DNA from: Gemmatimonadaceae bacterium
GTDB taxonomy: Bacteria > Gemmatimonadota > Gemmatimonadetes > Gemmatimonadales > Gemmatimonadaceae
Length of the DNA: 64,000 bases
NCBI GenBank assembly: GCA_025934775.1
Contig: JAICWO010000001.1
Span: forward strand, 248,001 to 312,000
Direction: 5' to 3'
Positions 57,935-64,000 of this stretch are shown piece by piece. Both the position numbers and the translations under genes were made by a program. Below the pieces are notes generated by a model. That model did not search any database, had not been told where the DNA came from, and worked only from the letters and a program-made list of their open reading frames with translations. The first letter of the stretch is position 1. Each line of letters begins with the position of its first letter.

Positions 57935-59410
57935 CTACGACCTGCGCGGCAAACGTACGGTGAACGTGCTCCCGCGACCGACGGCGCTTTCGACGGTGAG
58001 ATCACCCTGCATCGCGCGCGAGAGCTGCCGGCTGATCGAGAGCCCCAGGCCGATCCCGTGCTGCTCGCGCGGCCGCTTGCGCCGGTCGGCCTGAACGAAG
58101 GGAGCGAAGACCGCCTCGAGCTGCTCGGGCGCGATCCCCTCGCCCGTGTCGCGCACCTCGATCCGGGCCCACTCCTCGCCGGCGCGACAGTTGATCTCCA
58201 CCCGCCCGCCGCTGCTCGTGAACTTGATCGCGTTGCCGACCAGATTGACGAGAATCTGATCCAACTTCTCTCGATCGGCACGCACGCGCATGCCGCTGTC
58301 GCAGTGACTCTGGAATTCGAGCTGCTTCGATCGCACCTGCGGCTCCAGTAACGGCCGCAGCTCCGACAACACCGTGCCGAGATCGAGATCCTCGATCCGC
58401 AATGTGAGCTGGCCCGCCTCGAGCTTGGCGAAGTCGAGCACGTCATTGACCAGCGCCAGGAGATGCGCCGCGCCGCGTTTGATCCGCCGCACGTCCTCGC
58501 GCTGCTCGGGCCCGAGAGGCCCGCGAATGCCAAGCTCGAGCAGGTCGACGTAGCCGATGATCGCGTTCAGCGGCGTTCGCAGATCGTGGCTCATGTTCGC
58601 CAGGAACTCGGCCTTCGCCCTATTGGCCTGCTCGGCGTCCGCCGTGCGCGCCGCGAGCTCTTCGTTCAGCCTGTCCAGCGCTTGCGCCCGCGCTTGTACG
58701 TCGTTCGCGAGCGCGGTCTGTGTGGCGGCGGCGCGCGACAGCGCGACGGTGATCGCGAGCGCGAGCAGCGTGGCGAGAATCGTCCCCGCGGCCACGACCC
58801 ATATCGTGACACGTTCGCGCGCCGTGAGCGCCGCTTGACGCGTCGCGAGCAGCGACTGTTCTTGCGTCTCGATCATGCCGCTCACCGAGCGCGCCGAATC
58901 CATCACGGCCCTGCCACCGCCGAGGATCGCGAAGTCGGCGCGCGTCGGCTCGAAGCCGCGCGCGATGCGCGACACCACACGGCTGTCGAGCGTGCTGAGC
59001 CGGCGTCGAGCCAGCGACGCGAGGGTGTCGATGCGCGGCTGCTGCGCGTCGTCGTCCACCGTGAGCCGCCGCAGGCTGTCGATCGCGTGGCTCAGATCCG
59101 TCTCGGCGCCGTGGTATGGCGCGAGATACGACGAGTCGCCGGTGATGATGAAGCCGCGTTCGCCAGTTTCCGCGTCGACCAGGCGCGCGAGTACCGCTCG
59201 ATTGATCTCGATCACGGCGTGCGTGTGCGCGACGAGCGCGCCGGCCCGGTCCTCGCGCCGCGTGCTCGCATACGCGCTCAAGCCTAGGATCAGCACGATG
59301 AGGGCCGAGGCGATTGGCGCGGCGAGCAGTAGCGGCGTGAGCCTGTCCGAGTGATGCGGCTCGCCTCCGGCGTCGCTCGGCCGGCGCGCGGACTGGCTGC
59401 GCTTGCCCAT
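57935..59410 (-). CDS. CHASE3 sensor histidine kinase
   Basis: A 491-residue membrane kinase. TM helix 1 at residues 24-46, a CHASE3 extracytoplasmic sensor (about 50-195; LVDAETGERGFIITGDSSYL), and TM helix 2 at about 203-222. A coiled-coil linker leads to HisKA with phospho-acceptor His275 (ANMSHDLRTPLNAIIGY) and to HATPase_c (N box LVNLVGNAIKFT, G1 DTGEGIA, F box FAPFVQAD, G2 GIGLGLSI). No response regulator gene is adjacent; the OmpR-type regulator at the window end is 4 kb away and on the other strand. The start at 59410 gives the TM helix at a usual position. Confidence 0.92.
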   Translation of the reverse strand: MGKRSQSARRPSDAGGEPHHSDRLTPLLLAAPIASALIVLILGLSAYASTRREDRAGALVAHTHAVIEINRAVLARLVDAETGERGFIITGDSSYLAPYHGAETDLSHAIDSLRRLTVDDDAQQPRIDTLASLARRRLSTLDSRVVSRIARGFEPTRADFAILGGGRAVMDSARSVSGMIETQEQSLLATRQAALTARERVTIWVVAAGTILATLLALAITVALSRAAATQTALANDVQARAQALDRLNEELAARTADAEQANRAKAEFLANMSHDLRTPLNAIIGYVDLLELGIRGPLGPEQREDVRRIKRGAAHLLALVNDVLDFAKLEAGQLTLRIEDLDLGTVLSELRPLLEPQVRSKQLEFQSHCDSGMRVRADREKLDQILVNLVGNAIKFTSSGGRVEINCRAGEEWARIEVRDTGEGIAPEQLEAVFAPFVQADRRKRPREQHGIGLGLSISRQLSRAMQGDLTVESAVGRGSTFTVRLPRRS

Positions 59411-59457
59411 GACGGCGTAAGCGTATGCCGCGAGGCGACGGCTCGCAAGCGAGCCGG

Positions 59458-60756
59458 CTACTCGGAGTTGTCGCCCGCCCCGATCGGCTCCGCGCTCCGC
59501 TCCGGCGCGTGCGCGACGCGCGTGAACACCTCCTCGCGCAGCTCGTCGAGCGATGGCGGATGCTTCACGTCGTACGAGCGGTTGGAGAGGATCACCGTCC
59601 ACACGCCGCGCGCGGGATCGATCCAGAGCGAGGTTCCGGTCCATCCCGTGTGGCCGTACGCGATCGGATGCGTGCACGCGTCCTGCTGCGTGGGATGCTC
59701 GGCGGGACAGAACGCCTCCCAGCCGAGCGTGCGATGCGCCGCGTGGGGCTGCTGCACGAAGAGCGCGCGCACCAGATCGGCGCGCAGAATGCGCCGGCCG
59801 TCGATCACGCCGCCGTTCGCGATCATCGCCGCGAAACGCGCGAGATCCTGCGCCGACGAGAACAACCCGGCGTTCCCGCTCGGCGCGCCGAGGGCGTGCG
59901 CGATCGGGTCTGACGGCTTGCCGCGGTAGGGGGCGCCGGAGGTCAGCGTCATGGTCGGCGCGCAATCGGTGCACCCCTCGCCCGGCCAGATGGCCGTGTG
60001 CTTCATACCGAGCGGACCCCAGACGCGCCGTGCGAGGAACTGCTGGAGTGGTTCGCCCGCGACGCGCTGCGCGGCGGTCCAGAGCACGATGAAGCTGAGG
60101 TCGGAATACTGCACGTGCGTGCCGGGCGGACTTTCGAGTTTCGTACGCAGTAAACTGTGAAGTCGCGCGGCCGGTGTGCTCCCGCGCATGTGGCCGGCGG
60201 GCGGCAGCCCCGACGAGTGCGTGAGCAGATGCCGCCAGGTCACCGAATCCTTCCACCGCCCCTCGAAGCCGGGCACCCACGGCTGCACCGGGTCGTCGAG
60301 GTGGATCTTGCCGTCCTGCGCCAGGAGGAGCACGGCCGTCGTCGTCGCGACGGCTTTGGTGAGCGACGCGAGATCGTACATCGTCGAGTCCGTGACCGCG
60401 GCATCGCGCGCGTGCCAGCCGATGCGGCCAAAGCTCCGGATGGCGAGAATGCGCGAGCGGTCACCGATCGCGACGGCGGCGCCGGGCACCACGCGAGCCT
60501 GCACCGCCTGCTCGACGGCGTCGATGGCGGAGTCCATGCGATCCGGTGGTATTAAAAAATCATTATGCGCGGCGGCGTGGCGCGGTGCCCCCGTGCGCGC
60601 TCCGTGCGCGGTGAACACGGCCGCCGCGGTGATCGCGGTCTCCGCCACCATGCCCACCATCCCGGCGGCGGCGAGCGCACCGAGCAGCCAGACGAACAGC
60701 CATCCCCCCGCTCGCCGGGGCGCGCTCGCCTTCTGTGACGCGATCGCTTGCCCCAT
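59458..60756 (-). CDS. Membrane-anchored serine hydrolase, beta-lactamase/PBP fold
   Basis: A 432-residue protein with an N-terminal membrane anchor or signal (about residues 16-40). Class C-like catalytic motifs: SLTK in DLASLTKAVATT, the Tyr motif YSD (QYSDLSF) and HTG in YGHTGWTGTSLWIDP, the counterpart of KTG. Likely an esterase, D-amino peptidase or muropeptide-processing enzyme. The start at 60756 precedes the anchor; further upstream codons are antisense to hmuT. It is divergent from hmuT across 157 bp. Ala-His-Asn-Asp-Phe-Leu-Ile near residue 65 is encoded by an AT-rich island. Confidence 0.85.
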   Translation of the reverse strand: MGQAIASQKASAPRRAGGWLFVWLLGALAAAGMVGMVAETAITAAAVFTAHGARTGAPRHAAAHNDFLIPPDRMDSAIDAVEQAVQARVVPGAAVAIGDRSRILAIRSFGRIGWHARDAAVTDSTMYDLASLTKAVATTTAVLLLAQDGKIHLDDPVQPWVPGFEGRWKDSVTWRHLLTHSSGLPPAGHMRGSTPAARLHSLLRTKLESPPGTHVQYSDLSFIVLWTAAQRVAGEPLQQFLARRVWGPLGMKHTAIWPGEGCTDCAPTMTLTSGAPYRGKPSDPIAHALGAPSGNAGLFSSAQDLARFAAMIANGGVIDGRRILRADLVRALFVQQPHAAHRTLGWEAFCPAEHPTQQDACTHPIAYGHTGWTGTSLWIDPARGVWTVILSNRSYDVKHPPSLDELREEVFTRVAHAPERSAEPIGAGDNSE

Positions 60757-60913
60757 ATCCAAGTCCTTCGTGGAATTCCCGTTGGGATTGAAGGGCAAGA
60801 GCAGCGCCAAGGGTCCTTGTTCGCTGGGACGTCGAGGTCGACGCGAACGGGCTCGCGGTGTAGGATAGAGGAGCGCCGCACGGCGCGTTTCGATCCTCCC
60901 GTCCCATCGCCTC

Positions 60914-61783
60914 ATGCTCGTCCCATCTCTGACACGCCGCGCGATCGGCGTGCTCTCCCTCGTCGCGCTCATCGCCGGCTGCGCCCGGCACGATGCCGGC
61001 GCCGGCGAGCGCGTGGTCTGCGTCTCGAAACAGATCAACGAATTTCTCTACGACATTCACGCCGAGTCCGTGCTCGTCGCGCGCGATCTCACGTCGATCT
61101 ACCCGCCGCAGATCACGAAGCTCACCTCGGTCGGCTACCACCGCGCGCTGAGTGCCGAAGGCATCATCTCGATGCGGCCGACAATGCTCCTGACGGACGG
61201 GAACTTCGGGCCGGACGCGGTGGCGGCGCAGGTCAAGAAAGTTGGTATTCCAATTGTCACATTGACGCCGGGCTCCACGCCCGACAGCGCGCAGGTGCTG
61301 ATGCGCGACCTCGGCCAGCGATTCCATCACGAGCGCCAGGCCGACAGCGTGATCGCGACGTGGAACGCCGACATGGCCGCCGCGCTCGCCGACACGGTGC
61401 GATGGGATAAGGGTCCCAAGCCGCGCGTGCTCGTGATGCACATGGGCCAGATCGCGAACAACTATCTCGCGCTCAAGCGCGGCACGCCGGCCGATCAACT
61501 GATCCGCTGGGCTGGCGGCGAGAACGCGGTCGACTCGGTGGGCGGCATGATGCGCCTCACGCCGGAGCTCATCGCCAAGGCCGCGCCGGACATCATCATC
61601 GCGACCGACGTCGGGTTCGACCGGCTCGGCAGCGCGGACAAGTTCGCCGCGATGCCCGGCGTCGCCGAGACGCCGGCCGGAAAGAACAAGCGCATCCACC
61701 GCATCGACGAGACGGAGCTGATGTACTTCGGGCCGCGCACCGCCGCGAGCCTGAAGAAGATCGCCGGCTGGCTGCACCCGTGA
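60914..61783 (+). CDS. hmuT: Heme-type ABC transporter substrate-binding lipoprotein
   Basis: A 289-residue lipoprotein (lipobox LIAGC, Cys23) of the class III periplasmic binding protein family. The segments VGYHRALSAEGIISMRPTMLL, KVGIPIVTL and RWAGGENAV match HmuT (heme) and BtuF (cobalamin)-type binders. Tyr and His residues at HmuT-like positions (GYHR) favour heme. No cobalamin riboswitch precedes it. First gene of an operon with permease and ATPase. It captures ligand at the outer face of the inner membrane. Confidence 0.82.
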   Translation: MLVPSLTRRAIGVLSLVALIAGCARHDAGAGERVVCVSKQINEFLYDIHAESVLVARDLTSIYPPQITKLTSVGYHRALSAEGIISMRPTMLLTDGNFGPDAVAAQVKKVGIPIVTLTPGSTPDSAQVLMRDLGQRFHHERQADSVIATWNADMAAALADTVRWDKGPKPRVLVMHMGQIANNYLALKRGTPADQLIRWAGGENAVDSVGGMMRLTPELIAKAAPDIIIATDVGFDRLGSADKFAAMPGVAETPAGKNKRIHRIDETELMYFGPRTAASLKKIAGWLHP

Positions 61784-61793
61784 CGCGCCGGTC

Positions 61794-62858
61794 GTGACCT
61801 CGCGCCGGTCGTTCGCGTTCAGCTACATCGTGCTCGCCATTCTGCTCGCCGCCGCCGTTGGGGCGTCGGCGGGCATCGGCGCGTTCACGTTCACGCCCCC
61901 GCAGATGGTGCGTTACCTCGGCGAGGCCGCGGGCTGGATCCCGGACCGCGCCGCGGACACGCTCGGCCGCAACGTGTTCCTCGAGCTGCGGCTTCCGCGC
62001 GTCTGCATGTCCGCGCTCACCGGCGCGGTGCTCGGTGTTTCCGGAACTCTCATGCAAGGATTGTTTCGGAATCCGATCGTCGAGCCCGGGCTCGCCGGCA
62101 CGTCGGCGGGCGCCGCGTTCGGCGCCGCGCTCATTTTCGTGCTCGGCAGCGGCACGATGCTGTCGTTCACGACGATCGTGGGCGGCCTCGCCGTGCCCCT
62201 GCTCGCATTCCTCGGCGCGTTCGCGGCGACGATGCTCGTTTATCGCGTGTCGACCTCGTTCGGCAAAGTGAACGTGTTCACGCTGCTGCTCGCGGGCATC
62301 GCGGTGAACGCGGTCTGCGGCGCCGGCACCGGTTTCCTTTCGTACATCGCGCGCGACCCGCAGGCGCGAAACATCACGTTCTGGAACCTCGGCACGTTCA
62401 CGACTGCCGACTGGCGCGGGGTGGCGTTGGTCGCCGTGTGCTTCGCGGCTTGCTACGCGTGGGCGGGTCGATCGGGCAAGGCGCTCAACGCACTCATGCT
62501 CGGCGAGGACGAAGCGGCGCTGCTCGGCATCGATCCGGAGAAGCTGATCTTCCGGCTGCTCCTCGTGAACACCGTGATGGTCGCCGCGGCGACGGCGATG
62601 GTCGGCGTGATCGCGTTCGTCGGGCTGGTGGTCCCGCACGTGCTCCGCATGCTGCGATCGTCGGACTACACTTTTCTCCTGCCGGCGTCGGCATTGCTCG
62701 GCGCGCTCTCGATGGAAGTGGTCGACATCGTCGCGCGCATCGTGATTCCGCCCGCCGAGCTGCCGGTGGGGATCATCACGGCGGTGGTCGGCGCGCCCGT
62801 GTTCCTGTGGATTCTGCTGCGCGACTCGCGGCAGGGCAGCTCGGGATTCTATGGTTGA
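61794..62858 (+). CDS. hmuU: FecCD-family ABC permease
   Basis: A 354-residue inner-membrane permease of the FecCD/BtuC family, ten helices expected. Diagnostic stretches: RLPRVCMSALTGAVLGVSGTLMQGLFRNPIVEPGLAGTSAGAAFGA, and VGVIAFVGLVVPHVLRMLRSSDYTFLLPASALLGA. Starts at GTG 10 bp after the hmuT stop and overlaps hmuV by 8 nt. Two copies would form the translocation pathway of the heme-type importer. No Fur-type box was seen upstream of hmuT. Confidence 0.93.
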   Translation: MTSRRSFAFSYIVLAILLAAAVGASAGIGAFTFTPPQMVRYLGEAAGWIPDRAADTLGRNVFLELRLPRVCMSALTGAVLGVSGTLMQGLFRNPIVEPGLAGTSAGAAFGAALIFVLGSGTMLSFTTIVGGLAVPLLAFLGAFAATMLVYRVSTSFGKVNVFTLLLAGIAVNAVCGAGTGFLSYIARDPQARNITFWNLGTFTTADWRGVALVAVCFAACYAWAGRSGKALNALMLGEDEAALLGIDPEKLIFRLLLVNTVMVAAATAMVGVIAFVGLVVPHVLRMLRSSDYTFLLPASALLGALSMEVVDIVARIVIPPAELPVGIITAVVGAPVFLWILLRDSRQGSSGFYG

Positions 62859-63645
62859 GCTCCGCGACGTCTCGTATCGCGCGGGGAGCACGCTCATTCT
62901 CCAAGACGTGAGCGTGCGGTTCCGCGCCGGTCGCTTCAACGTGATTCTCGGTCCCAACGGCGCGGGCAAATCGACGCTGCTCCGACTCGCGACGGGACTC
63001 GCGAAGCCGACACACGGCCAGGTGCTCTACGATGATCGGCCGCTCGACGCGTTCGACGCGAGCGAGCTCGCGCGGATGCGCGCCGTGCTCTCGCAGCACG
63101 TCGATCTCGCGTTTCCGCTGCCGACGATCGACGTCGCGATGATGGGCCGGTATCCGCACTACAACCGCGTCCCGACCTCGCACGATCGCGACATCGTTCG
63201 CCGTGCACTGGAGATGGTGGGGATGCGCGAGAAAGCGCAGCAGCCGTATCCCACCCTCTCCGGCGGCGAGCAGCAGAAGGTGCAGCTCGCCCGCGTGCTC
63301 GCGCAGATCTGGAATTATGACGAGCCGCCGCCCGGCGCCTCGCGGCCGCATCGTTTTCTCTTTCTCGACGAGCCGACGAGCAGCCTCGACGTGCACTATC
63401 AGATCCACCTGCTCGACGTCGCGAAATCGCTGCTGGATTTCGACTGCACGGTGGTCGCGATCCTGCACGATCTCAACGTGGCGCTCGAGTACGGCGGACA
63501 TTTCGTGCTGCTCGAGCGAGGCCGCATCGCGCTCGAAGCCGAGTCGCCCGACGCGATCGGCCAGGCGGATCTCGAGCGGATTTTCCAGGTGCGGGCGCGG
63601 CGGCTCGATGACAACGGCCGCGCGTTCTGGCGGTTCGGGCTCTGA
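62851..63645 (+). CDS. hmuV: Heme-type ABC importer ATP-binding protein
   Basis: A 264-residue ATPase. Walker A GPNGAGKST, Q loop (RAVLSQHV), signature LSGGEQQKVQLARVLAQ, Walker B FLFLDEPTSSLD, H loop HDLN. The phrase MMGRYPHYNRVPTSHDRDI is characteristic of HmuV. It completes hmuTUV and is the only ABC ATPase in the window, so the six ADOP permeases have no local ATPase partner. An ExbB/TonB or outer-membrane receptor gene was not seen here. Confidence 0.93.
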   Translation: MVELRDVSYRAGSTLILQDVSVRFRAGRFNVILGPNGAGKSTLLRLATGLAKPTHGQVLYDDRPLDAFDASELARMRAVLSQHVDLAFPLPTIDVAMMGRYPHYNRVPTSHDRDIVRRALEMVGMREKAQQPYPTLSGGEQQKVQLARVLAQIWNYDEPPPGASRPHRFLFLDEPTSSLDVHYQIHLLDVAKSLLDFDCTVVAILHDLNVALEYGGHFVLLERGRIALEAESPDAIGQADLERIFQVRARRLDDNGRAFWRFGL

Positions 63646-63667
63646 GCAGGCGAGCGCTGAGCAGCGC

Positions 63668-63758
63668 GTCATTCCGAGCGTAGGGCGGAATCCCGTGTCA
63701 CGGTCGAGCTCTCGACCTGAAAGAAGATCCCTCGGTCGCGCTGCTCCCTCGGGATGAC
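63668..63758. repeat. Intergenic repeat with imperfect terminal inverted ends
   Basis: GTCATTCCGAGCG at the left and CCCTCGGGATGAC at the right are inverted matches at 11 of 13 positions. In between are blocks such as GGAATCCC and GAAGATCCCTCGG. The pattern 'TCATyCCGAGsG ... GAAGATyCCTCGs' is familiar from dispersed non-coding elements in many environmental bacteria. It lies in the 191-bp gap between hmuV and the regulator; the rest of that gap shows nothing else. Confidence 0.5.
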
Positions 63759-63836
63759 ATCCCGCTCATCTCCTTGGTTCCCTCAGGCCTTTGTCCACGA
63801 CTGGCGCCGCACCACACCGCCAATCACCTTACCGCC

Positions 63837-64000
63837 ATGCGCATTCTCTTCGCCGAGGACGATCGGCAGCTGCGGACGTCGATGCTGCGCGGGCTGCGCG
63901 AGGCGGAGTACGACGTGGATCAGGCGAGCACCGGCACGCAGGCGGAGTCGCTCGCGCGCGCGAATGCGTACGATCTCGTGATTCTCGACGTGCTGCTGCC
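63837..64000 (+). CDS. OmpR-type response regulator (3' truncated by window edge)
   Basis: The first 54 codons of a receiver domain: MRILFAEDDRQLRTSMLRGL, with the acidic pair (EDD) and the phospho-acceptor Asp in LVILDVLLP. The effector domain is beyond the window, so DNA-binding class is inferred from the N-terminus, which is typical of the OmpR/PhoB type. A cognate kinase would be expected just downstream. Located 191 bp after hmuV. Confidence 0.85.
   Translation, partial: MRILFAEDDRQLRTSMLRGLREAEYDVDQASTGTQAESLARANAYDLVILDVLL

Noticed and set aside
57935-60280. N-terminal extension of the histidine kinase to 781 residues
   Set aside because: The extra 290 residues are Arg/Ala-rich and antisense-free shadow of the serine hydrolase. 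The first transmembrane helix follows the ATG at 59410.
60757-60913. Cobalamin riboswitch upstream of hmuT
   Set aside because: The 157-bp divergent gap is too short and no B12-box-like conserved segment is visible.
57935-63836. CHASE3 kinase and terminal response regulator as a cognate pair
   Set aside because: They are 4 kb apart on opposite strands with unrelated operons between; the regulator's partner is expected beyond the window.
1-64000. tRNA, rRNA, transposase or integrase genes
   Set aside because: All gaps between genes were read and none shows cloverleaf-type, ribosomal or transposase sequence; most gaps are under 250 bp.

Overview
The window is a dense, high-GC bacterial chromosome segment, best read as Gemmatimonadota or a close relative. 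This is an inference. It rests on six MacB/FtsX-type 'orphan' permeases of the ADOP class next to PadR regulators, a large secreted BNR-repeat protein, a DUF1080 protein, many short lipoproteins, and intergenic repeats typical of such genomes. There are no rRNA, tRNA or CRISPR loci, no complete insertion sequence and no phage genes.

Layout. 1-8.3 kb: the 3' part of a hexuronate-type MFS transporter, the type IV pilus ATPase pilB, glnS and a 1083-residue BNR/sortilin-like exported protein. 8.3-13 kb (minus strand): a DUF6496 protein and a three-gene PaoABC-like molybdenum hydroxylase operon. Its [2Fe-2S] subunit carries an N-terminal, cysteine-free redoxin domain upstream of a Tat-like segment. 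13-15.5 kb: pilT and pilC. 15.6-18.8 kb: a GAF protein that looks like a kinase remnant, a frameshifted HigA-type antitoxin pseudogene, a lipoprotein and a DUF318-type permease. 18.8-41.2 kb: an ADOP region with five permeases and two intact PadR regulators, interspersed with a Fic protein, a DUF2231 protein, a DUF2442-DUF4160 fusion, a duplicated YbjQ protein, a beta-lactamase-fold hydrolase and small lipoproteins. 41.3-46.7 kb: an APC amino-acid permease coupled to a GH2 exo-glucosaminidase-like enzyme, a lipoprotein and a diheme cytochrome c. 46.7-48.2 kb: a MerR-controlled circuit (DinB protein, MerR regulator, small cysteine-pair protein). 48.2-54.3 kb: a lipoprotein, a penicillin/AHL-acylase homologue and a sixth ADOP preceded by a frameshifted padR. 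54.3-60.8 kb: a NirK-like copper protein, a duplicated secreted protein, a cold-shock protein, DUF1080, a CHASE3 histidine kinase and a second serine hydrolase. 60.9-64 kb: a heme-type ABC importer (hmuTUV-like) and the start of an OmpR-type response regulator.

Regulation is unusually readable. Two promoters around merR each have a -35 TTGACT, a 19-bp spacer filled by a dyad, and a poor -10, which is the MerR hallmark. They predict that one regulator controls dinB and its own operon. Three ADOP upstream regions carry dyads placed on or around promoter or ribosome-binding elements; one of those permeases has no adjacent PadR. The fic gene has a near-perfect 15-bp-arm palindrome upstream.

Several loci are decaying or rearranged: the higA-like and padR frameshifts, the GAF-kinase remnant, and a 15-bp unit tandemly duplicated at a gene's stop codon. 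Starts were chosen by Shine-Dalgarno spacing and by where homology or the signal peptide begins. All functional names come from motif recognition by eye, without database searches.
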